DNA of 48,091 nt from GCA-002727615 sp964442655 (GCA_964442655.1 CAYTZM010000011.1:1-48091); one strand, 5' to 3'; shown: positions 1 to 9,084, numbered from the stretch's first letter. Made by a program: numbers and translations. Notes: generated by a model not told the origin, from the letters alone.

Positions 1-48
1 ATTTATTATAGAAAATTAAATTATTAGTCTAATTTATGTTATAATTAT

Positions 49-62
49 TTGATCTGGATCAA
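49..62. promoter_or_regulatory. FNR/FixK-type anaerobox upstream of ccoN
   Basis: TTGATCTGGATCAA is a perfect match to the FNR/FixK consensus TTGAT-N4-ATCAA. Its centre (55.5) lies 60 nt before the ccoN start. If the site acts as a class II activator (centre at -41.5), transcription would begin near 97, and the A/T-rich TAAAAAT at 84-90 could serve as the -10. Family knowledge: ccoNOQP operons are standard targets of FNR/FixK/Anr regulators. No FNR-family gene is in the window. The start point is inferred. Confidence 0.85.
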
Positions 63-115
63 TTTTTAATTTTTTAAACATAATAAAAATTTAATTAAAA
101 AGTAGAGTTTTTATT

Positions 116-1528
116 ATGGATAAATATAACTATGAAATAGTTAAGAAATTTACTCTTGCATCAATTTTTTGGGGCATAGCTGGGTTTATAATAGGTTTAA
201 TTCTGGCATTACAGCTCGCTTTTCCTAGCCTTAATGTTGAGCCTTTTCTTACTTTTGGTCGTTTGCGTCCATTACATACATCTGCTGTAATATTTGCATT
301 TGGAGGAAATATTCTTTTTGCCTCGAGTTACTTTGTTGTGCAACGTACTTCAGTTACTAGGTTATGGGGCGGGTGTTTAGCTAATTTTACTTTTTGGGGG
401 TATCAAGTGTTTATTATTCTGGCCGGCTTAGGATATTTAGCTGGAATTACTCAGGCGAAAGAATACGCAGAACCAGAGTGGTATGCAGATTTATGGTTAA
501 CAATTGTTTGGATAGTTTACTTAATCATTTTTATGATGACTCTAAAAAATAGAAAAGAGCCTCATATTTATGTAGCTAATTGGTTTTTTTTGAGTTTTAT
601 TGTAACCGTTGCTGTCTTACATTTGGTAAATAATCTTTCTATTCCAATATCTATATTTAGTACTAAAAGTTATCCGTTATGGGGAGGTGTCCAAAGTGCA
701 CTTATACAATGGTGGTATGGACATAATGCTGTTGGCTTTTTTCTTACAGCTGGTTTTTTAGGAATGATGTATTACTTTGTTCCTAAAAGGGCTCAAAGGC
801 CTATATATTCATATAGACTTTCAGTAATTCATTTTTGGTCATTAGTATTTCTCTATATATGGGCGGGTCCTCATCATTTGCACTATACGTCTTTACCTGA
901 TTGGGCCCAAACACTGGGTATGACATTTTCAATTATGTTATGGATGCCTAGTTGGGGAGGGATGATAAATGGAATTATGACTTTATCTGGTGCTTGGCAT
1001 AAATTACGTGAAGATCCCGTTTTAAAGTTCATGATTATTTCTTTAGCTTTTTACGGAATGAGTACATTTGAAGGGCCTTTGATGTCTATAAAACAAGTTA
1101 ATGCATTGAGTCATTATACCGACTGGACTATAGGTCACGTTCATTCAGGAGCTCTTGGTTGGGTTGCTTTTATAAGTTTCGGAGTTATTTACTATTTAGT
1201 TCCCGTTTTATGGAATAAGAAAGAAATTTATTCTCTTAGATTAATTAATGTTCATCTTTGGATCGCAACTATAGGTGTAGTTTTTTACATATCTTCAATG
1301 TGGGTGTCAGGAATTATGCAAGGTTTGATGTGGCGCTCTTATGACTCTATGGGATTTTTACAATATTCATTTGTAGAAACAGTTATGGCAATGCATCCAT
1401 ATTATATTATTAGAGCTATGGGAGGAGCTTTATTTTTATTGGGAGCTGTTATTATGGTTTATAATATATATAAAACAATTACTTTAAATACTATCTCTTC
1501 TAGTGCTGAAATTAGAGGAGTAAAATAG
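116..1528 (+). CDS. ccoN: cbb3-type cytochrome c oxidase subunit I (CcoN)
   Basis: Catalytic subunit of the high-affinity cbb3 oxidase, which reduces O2 to water at a haem b3-CuB centre in the inner membrane. The 470 residues form about 12 membrane helices, the normal family length. Visible ligands include His54 in RPLHTSA (low-spin haem), WYGHNAVG (first CuB His), the GPHHLHY pair (further CuB His) and GHVHSGALGW (two haem His). It is first in the ccoN-O-Q-P-G-H-I-S run, with ccoO starting 1 nt after its stop. The ATG at 116 begins directly before the first helix and lies downstream of a perfect FNR-type box, so low-oxygen induction is likely. Confidence 0.97.
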   Translation: MDKYNYEIVKKFTLASIFWGIAGFIIGLILALQLAFPSLNVEPFLTFGRLRPLHTSAVIFAFGGNILFASSYFVVQRTSVTRLWGGCLANFTFWGYQVFIILAGLGYLAGITQAKEYAEPEWYADLWLTIVWIVYLIIFMMTLKNRKEPHIYVANWFFLSFIVTVAVLHLVNNLSIPISIFSTKSYPLWGGVQSALIQWWYGHNAVGFFLTAGFLGMMYYFVPKRAQRPIYSYRLSVIHFWSLVFLYIWAGPHHLHYTSLPDWAQTLGMTFSIMLWMPSWGGMINGIMTLSGAWHKLREDPVLKFMIISLAFYGMSTFEGPLMSIKQVNALSHYTDWTIGHVHSGALGWVAFISFGVIYYLVPVLWNKKEIYSLRLINVHLWIATIGVVFYISSMWVSGIMQGLMWRSYDSMGFLQYSFVETVMAMHPYYIIRAMGGALFLLGAVIMVYNIYKTITLNTISSSAEIRGVK

Positions 1529-1529
1529 T

Positions 1530-2270
1530 ATGAACTTAGATACTCAGAAATTTGAAAAAAATTCTATTCTTTTACTTATTGCAATAATTATTACTATATC
1601 TATTGGCGGTTTGGTTGAGATTCTTCCCTTATTTAGACTAGAAACTACAATTGAACCAGTTAAAGGTGTACGTCCTTATACGCCATTAGAATTGATTGGA
1701 TATAATGTTTATTTAAAAGAGGGTTGTTATAATTGTCATAGTCAACAAATTAGACCTCTTAGAGATGAAGTTGAAAGGTACGGCCATTATTCTTTAGCTG
1801 CTGAAAGTATGTATGACCACCCATTTCAATGGGGGTCAAAACGGACTGGTCCTGATTTAGCTAGAGTAGGGAAAAAATTTTCTGATGAATGGCATGTAGA
1901 ACATATGAATAAACCGCAAAATGTTGTGCCAGAATCAATTATGCCTTCTTATAGTCATTTAGCTAAGAATTTAGCAAATACAAAAAATATTTATAAAGAT
2001 ATGAATGTTCTTAAACTTATAGGTGTTCCTTATTCAGATGATATGATTGAAAATGCAGAAAGAGATGCTTTATCACAGGCTAACAAAGAGAATCAGGGTT
2101 ATGATGAAGAGTTAGAGAAAAGATATGGACATAATGTAAATATAAGAGATTTTGACGGACAACCGGAAATAGTTTCTGATTTAGATGCACTCATTTCATA
2201 TCTACAAGTTTTAGGAACTATGGCTGATTTAAGAGATTATGATCTATATATTGAAAAGGAAAATAAGTAA
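1530..2270 (+). CDS. ccoO: cbb3-type cytochrome c oxidase subunit II, mono-haem (CcoO)
   Basis: Membrane-anchored mono-haem cytochrome c that passes electrons to CcoN. One N-terminal helix lies at about residues 12-32. It is followed by the c-type haem motif Cys66-x-x-Cys69-His70 in EGCYNCHSQQIRP, then the family-typical YGHYSLAAES and GPDLARVG segments. The length of 246 residues is normal for the family. It starts 1 nt after the ccoN stop, and ccoQ begins 2 nt after its own stop, so the genes are probably co-translated. A conserved Met in IMPSY is a plausible haem axial ligand. Confidence 0.97.
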   Translation: MNLDTQKFEKNSILLLIAIIITISIGGLVEILPLFRLETTIEPVKGVRPYTPLELIGYNVYLKEGCYNCHSQQIRPLRDEVERYGHYSLAAESMYDHPFQWGSKRTGPDLARVGKKFSDEWHVEHMNKPQNVVPESIMPSYSHLAKNLANTKNIYKDMNVLKLIGVPYSDDMIENAERDALSQANKENQGYDEELEKRYGHNVNIRDFDGQPEIVSDLDALISYLQVLGTMADLRDYDLYIEKENK

Positions 2271-2272
2271 TA

Positions 2273-2425
2273 ATGAACTTAATTTTTCAAAATGCGGGTT
2301 TAATAGGATTAATATTATTTTTTTCTTTATTTATTGGAATTATTGTATGGACATTTTGGTTGAATAATAAAGAAACATTGGAATCTTATAAATTTATCAT
2401 TATGGATGAAAAAGATGAATCTTAA
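2273..2425 (+). CDS. ccoQ: cbb3 oxidase small subunit CcoQ (FixQ)
   Basis: A 50-codon gene read directly from the sequence: ATG at 2273, TAA at 2423-2425. It encodes one hydrophobic helix (about residues 9-29, ending IGIIVWTFWL), then a short polar tail ending MDEKDES. Size, single helix and position between ccoO and ccoP match CcoQ/FixQ, which stabilises the cbb3 complex. It starts 2 nt after the ccoO stop, and its last 20 nt overlap the start of ccoP in another frame, typical of translational coupling. The primary sequence of CcoQ is weakly conserved, so position carries much of the assignment. Confidence 0.85.
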   Translation: MNLIFQNAGLIGLILFFSLFIGIIVWTFWLNNKETLESYKFIIMDEKDES

Positions 2426-3296
2426 AAATCAAAAAAAAGATATTGATAAAATAACCGGAATAGAAACAACTGGACGAGAATGGGACGGACTTAAAGAGTT
2501 AAATAACCCATTACCTAAATGGTGGGCCACAATATTTTTTATTAGCTGCATTTGGGCCTTAATTTATTGGGTAATATATCCTTCTTGGCCGATTATATTT
2601 GGAGAAGGAGAAAGAGGAGGTACAATAGGCGTCATTGAATGGACTCAATATAATAAATTAGAAGAAGATATAAAGAAAATTAAAGAGATTAAAAAAGAAT
2701 ATATGGAAGAGTTTAGAGAAAGTTCTTATGAAGAAATTTTTGAAAATGAAAAAATTTATGCTTTTTCAGTAGCAGGAGGTGAATCTTCCTTTAAAAATTA
2801 TTGTGCAACCTGTCATGGAATTGGAGGTGGAGGAAAGATGAGTTACCCAAATTTAAATGATGATGATTGGATTTGGGGAGGAAGTTTAGAGGAAATTGAG
2901 AAAACTATAAAATATGGAATAAGAGCTGATCATGAAGAAAGTAGTTCTTCAGAAATGCCATCATTTAGAGATGCATTTACTGAAGAACAAATAGAAGAGT
3001 TAGCAAGATATATTTTAATAATTAATGATAATGAAAGTGATACTATACCAATAGCAGAATTATTTAGAGAATCATGCGGAATGTGTCATTCAGATGATGG
3101 TAGTGGTAATAAAGAAGTGGGAGGACCAAATATAGTAGATAATATTTGGTTACATAGTTCTGGAGACATGAATGGGATTACGAATCAGATAAAACAACCT
3201 AAACATGGGATAATGCCTGCCTGGATAGAAAGATTAGATGAAGATACTATACGTCAACTTACTGTATATGTTTATTCTCTTGGAGGTGGAGAATAA
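2406..3296 (+). CDS. ccoP: cbb3-type cytochrome c oxidase subunit III, di-haem (CcoP)
   Basis: Di-haem cytochrome c subunit that receives electrons from soluble cytochromes. The N-terminal region carries the CcoP signature DGLKELNNPLPKWW (about residues 27-40), then one or two membrane spans (about 41-66). Two CxxCH haem sites follow: Cys133/Cys136/His137 (CATCHG) and Cys224/Cys227/His228 (CGMCHS). MPSF and MPAW probably provide the Met axial ligands. Length (296) is normal. The start at 2406 overlaps ccoQ by 20 nt; an in-frame ATG at 2415 is an alternative. The linker between the membrane segment and the first haem domain is unusually rich in Glu and Lys. Confidence 0.97.
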   Translation: MKKMNLKNQKKDIDKITGIETTGREWDGLKELNNPLPKWWATIFFISCIWALIYWVIYPSWPIIFGEGERGGTIGVIEWTQYNKLEEDIKKIKEIKKEYMEEFRESSYEEIFENEKIYAFSVAGGESSFKNYCATCHGIGGGGKMSYPNLNDDDWIWGGSLEEIEKTIKYGIRADHEESSSSEMPSFRDAFTEEQIEELARYILIINDNESDTIPIAELFRESCGMCHSDDGSGNKEVGGPNIVDNIWLHSSGDMNGITNQIKQPKHGIMPAWIERLDEDTIRQLTVYVYSLGGGE

Positions 3297-3298
3297 GT

Positions 3299-4711
3299 GT
3301 GTCTCAAGTTTCAGAAATATCATTATTTGCTAAAAGAAAGAAAATTTATCAGAAAAGGGTTTGGGGTAAATATAGAAAAATAAAGTGGTTAATTCTGATG
3401 TGCACCCTGGGCATCTATTATTTATGCCCATGGATTAGATGGGATCGGGGTATTAATGCTCCTGACCAGGCAATATTAATTGATATGCTAAATAGACGTG
3501 CCTATTTTTTTTTCATAGATATTTGGCCTCAAGAAGTATATTTTTTAGTAGGTATACTAATATTTTGTGCTTTATTGTTATTTCTATTTACAAGTTTATT
3601 AGGAAGAGTTTGGTGTGGATACTGTTGTCCTCAAACAGTTTGGACAGATTTATTTATCTGGGTTGAGCGTATTTTTCAAGGAGATCGCAATACTCGTATG
3701 CGGCGTGATAAATTTCCATACAATTTTAGTACTATATGGAGAAAAAGCTTTACTCATATAGTTTGGTTACTTATTTCACTCATAACAGGTGGAGCTTGGG
3801 TGTTTTATTTTAATGATGCACCTACCTTATTTGATCAAATAATAAATTTTGATGTTCCTAGAACTGTTTTAGGTTGGGTTTTAGCACTAACATTTTCTAC
3901 ATATTTTATGGCGGGATTTGCGCGAGAACAAGTATGTACTTATGTTTGTCCGTACTCAAGATTTCAATCTGCTATGTTTGATAAAGATACTTTAATTGTT
4001 AATTATGATACAAAACGTGGAGAACCTAGGGGTAAACATAAGCAGGGAGATAGTTGGATAGGAAGAGGGCATTGTATTGATTGTTCTGCCTGTGTTCAAG
4101 TATGCCATATGGGTATTGATATTAGAAATGGATTACAAATGGAGTGTATAGCATGTAGCTTATGCATAGACGCTTGTAATAATGTAATGAATAAACTTAA
4201 TTTACCTAAAGGTTTAATACATTATAGTACTCATAATCAAATAGGTAGTTCCATAAAAGGTAATAATACTATTAATATATGGAGACCTAGGACTTTTTAT
4301 TATATTACCATTCTTAGTATAATAGCGATAATAATCTTATATGGTTTTATAACAAGACCTCTTCTTGAGTTACATGTTTTACATGATCGTAATCCTCTTT
4401 TTGTTACTATGTCCGATGGTACTATACGTAATGGCTATGATATAAAAATTTTAAATAAAACTTATGAAGATAAAAAATATACCTTAGTTGTTTCTGGTAT
4501 AGAAAATACTGAAATAGAAATAAAAGGACCAGGAAATATTGAGGCAGATGATCTATCTGTATTTGCTAATAGTGTGGCTCATTTTAGAGTTTTTGCATTT
4601 GCTAAAAGAACAGAACTATCCAGAAGAAAAATTACGTTTTTTATACAAGAACATAACGCTTCTTTTTTTGATGTTAGTGAGAGTATTTTTATCAGTGATA
4701 GAAATAAATAA
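3299..4711 (+). CDS. ccoG: cytochrome c oxidase accessory protein CcoG (RdxA/FixG)
   Basis: Membrane iron-sulfur protein needed for maturation of cbb3 oxidase, linked in other species to cupric reductase activity. About five to six membrane helices surround cysteine motifs CGYCCPQ and CTYVCPYSR. A ferredoxin-like pair follows, starting CIDCSACVQVC and CIACSLCIDAC, which should bind [4Fe-4S] clusters. A C-terminal immunoglobulin-like periplasmic domain (about residues 350-470) matches the family. The start is GTG at 3299, 2 nt after the ccoP stop; an overlapping GTG at 3297 is out of frame. It is followed by ccoH, ccoI and ccoS, the usual GHIS order. Confidence 0.96.
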   Translation: MSQVSEISLFAKRKKIYQKRVWGKYRKIKWLILMCTLGIYYLCPWIRWDRGINAPDQAILIDMLNRRAYFFFIDIWPQEVYFLVGILIFCALLLFLFTSLLGRVWCGYCCPQTVWTDLFIWVERIFQGDRNTRMRRDKFPYNFSTIWRKSFTHIVWLLISLITGGAWVFYFNDAPTLFDQIINFDVPRTVLGWVLALTFSTYFMAGFAREQVCTYVCPYSRFQSAMFDKDTLIVNYDTKRGEPRGKHKQGDSWIGRGHCIDCSACVQVCHMGIDIRNGLQMECIACSLCIDACNNVMNKLNLPKGLIHYSTHNQIGSSIKGNNTINIWRPRTFYYITILSIIAIIILYGFITRPLLELHVLHDRNPLFVTMSDGTIRNGYDIKILNKTYEDKKYTLVVSGIENTEIEIKGPGNIEADDLSVFANSVAHFRVFAFAKRTELSRRKITFFIQEHNASFFDVSESIFISDRNK

Positions 4712-4735
4712 GAATAATATGGAGTAATTAATTTT

Positions 4736-5209
4736 ATGAGAATTTCGAAAAAAAATAATGATAGTTTTATCCCTTATTATTTTGTTATGTTTTTTGTTGT
4801 TTTGGCTTTTATAGATTTTTTTTTCGTCTTTATAGCATTTGATTCTTTCAAAGGTGTTACTGTAAAAAATTCTTATGAGAAAGGACTAGAATATAATAAA
4901 ACTATTATTGCTTCAGAAAAACAAGAATTGTTAAATTGGGAAAGTGAAATTACAATAAAAGATGGAGTAATGATTTTCTATCTTAAAGACAAATATAATA
5001 AAAGTGTTATAAACGGAAAAGTTAATGCTTATTTAAAACTTGTTAGCCAAGCAGGGCATGATTTTAAGTTATATTTAGATTATGATTCAAGTATTAAAGC
5101 TTATAAAAATATAATTATTTTTCCTGTAAAAGGACAATGGGATATAAGAGTTTTATTTCAATTAAATGAAATAAATTTTCAAAAAACAAAACGTGTTTTA
5201 GTAAAGTAG
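4736..5209 (+). CDS. ccoH: cbb3 oxidase assembly protein CcoH (FixH family)
   Basis: A 157-residue protein with one N-terminal membrane helix (about residues 13-34) and a periplasmic FixH-type beta domain, including the family-like segments AYLKLVSQAGHDFKL and FPVKGQWDIRV. CcoH interacts with the assembling cbb3 complex and stabilises CcoNOQP. It lies 24 nt after ccoG and 10 nt before ccoI. The family is divergent, so assignment rests on topology, the GQW-D-V pattern near the C-terminus and gene order. Confidence 0.9.
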   Translation: MRISKKNNDSFIPYYFVMFFVVLAFIDFFFVFIAFDSFKGVTVKNSYEKGLEYNKTIIASEKQELLNWESEITIKDGVMIFYLKDKYNKSVINGKVNAYLKLVSQAGHDFKLYLDYDSSIKAYKNIIIFPVKGQWDIRVLFQLNEINFQKTKRVLVK

Positions 5210-5219
5210 CAGGTGATAT

Positions 5220-7406
5220 GTGAAATTAGATAAAAATAATAAACTATCAAAATTTTCTTTATTTGCAACTAAAGATAAAGATAATTTTAATTTAATGTTG
5301 AATATAAAAGGAATTCATTGTGCTTCTTGTATTAGGATAATTGAAAATTCGTTATGTTCAGATAAAAGTGTTGTTAAAGCAAGAGTAAATATGTCATCTG
5401 AACGTTTGAATGTGACTTGGAAAGGTCCTCGTGAATTAGGTGATAAGTTAGTATCTAAAGTAATTAAACTCGGTTATGAACTTAAGCCATTCTCTGAAAA
5501 TAATAATTCTTTAAGAGACTTAAAAGAGGAATATCATCTACTAAAATGTATAGCTGTTTCTGCATTTGCATGGGGAAATCTTATGATGATGTCAGTAAGT
5601 TTATGGTCATCAACAACAAATAATATGGGACCAGCTACTCAAGATTTTTTTCATTGGCTATCTTGTGTTATTGCCCTACCAGCAATTTTTTATTCTGGAA
5701 GACCTTTTTTTAAATCTGCTTTATCTGCACTCAAACAATTTCATGCAAATATGGACGTTCCAATTTCATTAGCTGTTATTTTAACAACCTTAATGAGTAT
5801 TATTGAGACTATACAACATGGTAAATATATTTATTTTGACTCTGCATTAATGCTTTTATTTTTTTTATTAATAGGGCGTTATTTAGATATTAGGGCAAAA
5901 GAAAAGGCTAAAGAATCTGCAAAAGGATTGTTATCAATTTTAGAAGGTACGGCAACTATTTTAAAAGACGATAAACAGTATACAGTATCAATTAGTAAGC
6001 TTAAGAAAGGAGATGAGGTTTTAGTAGCATTAGGAGAAAATATACCGGCCGATGGAATTGTAAAATCTGGAACTTCGGATTTAGATCTTAGTATTATTAC
6101 TGGAGAGACTACTCCTCAATATATTAAAGAGGGTGATGGAGTTATTGCGGGAACTTTAAATATGACAAGTCCAATAAAAGTTCTTGTAACAAAAAAAACT
6201 GAGGAAAATTTATTAAGTGAAATAATTAAGTCTTTGGAAAACTTAGAAAGGGGAAGAACAAAATATATTAAGTTATCGGACCAAGCTGCTAGTTTATATA
6301 CTCCTGTTGTGCATATCTTGGGAGTATTAACTTTTATGGTTTGGTGGCTTTTTATGGATTATTCGTGGCAAAATGCTTTACTTCATGCTGTTACTGTACT
6401 TATTATTACTTGTCCTTGTGCTTTAGGATTAGCCGTTCCAGTTGTGCAAGTATTAGCGAGTAGTTTACTAATGCGAGATGGTATATATTTAAAAAAGGCA
6501 AGTTCTTTAGAAAAGTTATCAGCTATTGATACTGTAGTTTTTGATAAAACTGGCACAGTAACGTTAGGAATGCCTGATTTAATAAATAAAATATCAAAAA
6601 ATAATTTAAAATATGCTGCTTCTTTAGCAGTATATAGCAAACATCCTCTAGCAAGAGCAATAGCTAGAATTTATAATGGGAAATTATTTAAAGTAAAAAA
6701 TATAAAAGAAATACCTGGAAAAGGTTTGGTAGGTATTATTAATAACAAAAAAGTTAGGTTAGGAAAACAATATTGGTATGAAAACAAGAATATAATGAAT
6801 AGTAATACACTCCAATTATGGCTTTCAATTGATAGCACAAAACCTTGTCTTATTTCATTTAAGGATAAAATAAAAGAAGATGCTTTTGCTGTGATAAATA
6901 AATTTAAAGAATATGGTATAAAAACAATATTACTTTCAGGGGATAAATATGAAGCAGTTAAAGAAATTGCAGATAAGGCTGGAATTAAAAAGTATTATTT
7001 TTCATATTCAATAGAAATGAAAAGGCAATTATTAGAAAATTTAGAGGTTAAAGGACAGAAGGTGCTGATGGTTGGTGATGGATTAAATGATGCTCCTTCT
7101 TTAGCACAGGCTTATGTATCCATGTCACCTTCATCGGCTATAGATATAGCACAAAATGCAGCAGATATTATTTTTCAAGGTGAAAAATTATCACCTGTTT
7201 TAAAAATATTAAAAATTGCTCGTTATTCTACATCATTAATAAAGCAAAATTTTATGATGGCAGTAATATATAATATAATTGCAATACCTTTGGCTATATT
7301 GGGGTATGTAACTCCTCTTTTAGCAGCTATTGCTATGTCAATTTCTTCTTTAGTAGTAATTGTCAATAGTTTTAGAATTAATTTTAAAAAGGATCTATCA
7401 AAATGA
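5220..7406 (+). CDS. ccoI: copper-translocating P-type ATPase CcoI (FixI/CopA2)
   Basis: P1B-type ATPase that exports Cu(I) for insertion into the cbb3 oxidase active site. The N-terminal heavy-metal domain has GIHCASC with Cys34 and Cys37. The membrane metal site CPCALG is at about residues 398-403. The phosphorylation motif DKTGT (Asp442) and the hinge motif GDGLND (about 619-624) are intact. Length (728) is typical. The start is GTG at 5220; the overlapping ATG at 5218 is immediately followed by a stop. Its stop overlaps the ccoS start (ATGA), indicating coupling. Unlike housekeeping CopA, it sits within the cco operon, which supports the CcoI assignment. Confidence 0.96.
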   Translation: MKLDKNNKLSKFSLFATKDKDNFNLMLNIKGIHCASCIRIIENSLCSDKSVVKARVNMSSERLNVTWKGPRELGDKLVSKVIKLGYELKPFSENNNSLRDLKEEYHLLKCIAVSAFAWGNLMMMSVSLWSSTTNNMGPATQDFFHWLSCVIALPAIFYSGRPFFKSALSALKQFHANMDVPISLAVILTTLMSIIETIQHGKYIYFDSALMLLFFLLIGRYLDIRAKEKAKESAKGLLSILEGTATILKDDKQYTVSISKLKKGDEVLVALGENIPADGIVKSGTSDLDLSIITGETTPQYIKEGDGVIAGTLNMTSPIKVLVTKKTEENLLSEIIKSLENLERGRTKYIKLSDQAASLYTPVVHILGVLTFMVWWLFMDYSWQNALLHAVTVLIITCPCALGLAVPVVQVLASSLLMRDGIYLKKASSLEKLSAIDTVVFDKTGTVTLGMPDLINKISKNNLKYAASLAVYSKHPLARAIARIYNGKLFKVKNIKEIPGKGLVGIINNKKVRLGKQYWYENKNIMNSNTLQLWLSIDSTKPCLISFKDKIKEDAFAVINKFKEYGIKTILLSGDKYEAVKEIADKAGIKKYYFSYSIEMKRQLLENLEVKGQKVLMVGDGLNDAPSLAQAYVSMSPSSAIDIAQNAADIIFQGEKLSPVLKILKIARYSTSLIKQNFMMAVIYNIIAIPLAILGYVTPLLAAIAMSISSLVVIVNSFRINFKKDLSK

Positions 7407-7552
7407 ATGTATTAATTTACCTTCTTCCGTTAGCTTTATTTTTAGGTTTTATAGCTCTTTTATCATTTTTATGGGCCTTAAATAATAATCAATATGATGA
7501 TTTGGAGGGTGCAGCACAACGTATTTTAATAGATGAAGAAAAAAATGAATAA
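7403..7552 (+). CDS. ccoS: cbb3 oxidase maturation protein CcoS (FixS)
   Basis: A 49-residue gene read directly from the sequence: ATG at 7403 overlapping the ccoI stop, TAA at 7550-7552. One hydrophobic helix (about residues 4-25) is followed by the strongly family-specific YDDLEGAAQRIL, ending in an acidic tail. This matches CcoS, required for haem b/Cu cofactor insertion into CcoN. It closes the ccoNOQPGHIS locus. No convincing intrinsic terminator follows; there is a short inverted repeat, TAACTTCAAGTTA, at about 7584-7596, without a T-run. Confidence 0.93.
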   Translation: MNVLIYLLPLALFLGFIALLSFLWALNNNQYDDLEGAAQRILIDEEKNE

Positions 7553-7991
7553 TTTTTAATATATAAGAAATAATTAGTGTTATGTAACTTCAAGTTATAG
7601 GAATTTTAAATCCTCCAACTACTCCAGTATTTGTAGAGTAGGCTCTAGTTGTGGTAGGCTTTTTGTATGAAAAAATTATTAGTAATAATAATACTGTTTC
7701 ATACTTCAATTGCTTTTCTTCCACCCCCTGTCCATGATTCCTGTCTAGGATTATTGTCCAGAATAAATGATACCTTTAAACATAACCCACCCTCTGTTTT
7801 GGTTAGCCTATTTGTCTGTATTGATGGATTACTAATTGTTTTTTTAATAGAATTAATATAAAAGTATGGAAAGTTTTAGAAGTATTTTAGGTGCTTTGTG
7901 TCGTGTTGGTGTCGTATTGATAATATATCAGTTTGATCAGACTTCAGAAAAACACATCATATTTGAGCAAATACTTCAAAAACTACCTAGT
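7553..7991. other. gene-poor intergenic stretch between ccoS and tRNA-Arg
   Basis: About 440 nt, the longest stretch here with no confident gene. It contains the inverted repeat TAACTTCAAGTTA near 7584, a possible stem CTACTC/GAGTAG near 7618-7640, a possible 64-codon ORF (listed separately) and a palindrome TGATAATATATCA at 7918-7930. No known structured RNA signature (SRP, 6S, RNase P, tmRNA) was recognised on either strand. The tRNA promoter must lie in its 3' part, but I cannot pick a convincing -35/-10 pair. Confidence 0.5.
7667..7861 (+). CDS. possible small membrane protein, unknown function
   Basis: ATG-started 64-codon frame with a Lys-Lys-hydrophobic N-terminus resembling a signal peptide (about residues 2-18) and a second hydrophobic stretch (about 43-63). 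The middle has Pro-rich LPPPVHDS and two Cys. No family recognised. There is only a weak GGTAGG-like element upstream. The following frame runs into the tRNA gene and is not real, which weakens confidence in coding here. It could equally be chance in a hydrophobic-biased AT-rich frame. Confidence 0.25.
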   Translation: MKKLLVIIILFHTSIAFLPPPVHDSCLGLLSRINDTFKHNPPSVLVSLFVCIDGLLIVFLIELI

Positions 7992-8068
<77 letters not shown>

Positions 8069-8935
8069 TTAAGCCCCAAATATAGAAACTAAACCCATTT
8101 TATCCCGCATATAATTCATGTCTTTCTCTGTAGGCCTTTTTCCTAATTTATTGGCCGCTTTCAAAACAATTGGTAATATATTTATATCTCCAACTGAATT
8201 AAGAAAAATATCTTTATAACTTAAAACCCAATCAACAGATTTTTTAATGCTTTCATAATCCTCTATCGGTTGATACCATGTGGTGTGTGATTTTTTCATT
8301 CCTGCAGCATATGGACCTCTTGCAACTGCTTTAATAGTTTGTACCGCAATATTTTTTTTTCTACATAATTCTAAAGTATTATTAAAATCTCTTGGGTAAT
8401 TTCTATAATTTGACACAAACCAATTCCATGGCATCAAAATAGAATCAAAGTCAAAATGCTCTATACTTTTTTGATGCATTGCAGCAGAAGTCCATCCATG
8501 ACCAGTTACCCCTATATGCTTTACCAGTCCATCCGATTTTGCTTCTTTTATTGCTTCTAAAGAGCCTTCTGCACCCATAGCTTGATCCCACTCTATAGGA
8601 TTTGTTAAACTATGCATTTGCATTAAATCTAAATGATCTGTTCTTAAACGATCTAATGAACGCATAATTGATTCTTTCGTTCCTTTATAAGTTCTTTCCA
8701 TAGTTTTAGTAGCAATAAAAAAATCTTTTCGATGATTAAGCATCCAAGGACCTATTCTTAATTCTGCATCACCGTAGCCTGCCGCCACATCAATATGATT
8801 GACGCCATATTCTAGTAAAAGATCTAATACCTTATCGGAAACATCTTGAGATTCATTCCAGAGCGCAGCTCCACCAAATATAACAGCAGAACTCATGTGC
8901 CTTGTTTTACCAAAATTTCTTTTTTCTATAGTCAT
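8069..8935 (-). CDS. aldo/keto reductase family protein
   Basis: A TIM-barrel NAD(P)H-dependent oxidoreductase reducing aldehydes or ketones; substrate unknown. The catalytic tetrad typical of the family is visible when numbered from the upstream TTG: Asp51 and Tyr56 (HIDVAAGYGDAE), Lys79 (FIATKT) and His110 (DLMQMHS). HIGVTGHGW is a further barrel motif. About 288-290 residues, slightly shorter than many members. I chose ATG at 8935 (MTIEKRNFG) over the in-frame TTG at 8941. It is convergent with tRNA-Arg with zero spacing, and divergent from the helicase gene. Confidence 0.9.
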   Translation of the reverse strand: MTIEKRNFGKTRHMSSAVIFGGAALWNESQDVSDKVLDLLLEYGVNHIDVAAGYGDAELRIGPWMLNHRKDFFIATKTMERTYKGTKESIMRSLDRLRTDHLDLMQMHSLTNPIEWDQAMGAEGSLEAIKEAKSDGLVKHIGVTGHGWTSAAMHQKSIEHFDFDSILMPWNWFVSNYRNYPRDFNNTLELCRKKNIAVQTIKAVARGPYAAGMKKSHTTWYQPIEDYESIKKSVDWVLSYKDIFLNSVGDINILPIVLKAANKLGKRPTEKDMNYMRDKMGLVSIFGA

Positions 8936-8997
8936 TAGCAATATATTTTTTAATTTATTATAATAAAGATTTTCTTCTAAATGTAAAAAATATTAAT

Positions 8998-9010
8998 AGT
9001 AATATTTACC
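8998..9010. promoter_or_regulatory. inverted repeat in the aldo/keto reductase-helicase divergent region
   Basis: AGTAATATTTACC contains GTAA-TAT-TTAC, a short inverted repeat. It resembles GGTAATAATTACC at 13554-13566 in the other divergent accessory region, with 11 of 13 positions identical. It lies in the 149-nt gap between the two divergent starts. This may be a shared operator, but short AT-rich palindromes also arise by chance. Confidence 0.25.
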
Positions 9011-9084
9011 TTATTATGTCATATTAATTTATTAAAATTTTGCATAATTGTATTGCTAAAATGTAATAATAAATTGGAAACAAT

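Noticed and set aside
6383..6640. Minus-strand open frame antisense to ccoI
   Set aside because: It lies wholly within the certain ccoI catalytic core and has no recognisable features; a shadow of coding bias. Similar antisense frames inside nosR-like, pnp, metK, glnD and mutS were dropped for the same reason.
7917..7931. TTGATAATATATCAG as a second FNR box
   Set aside because: The half-sites are separated by five bases, not four, and the last base does not match; probably a chance AT palindrome.
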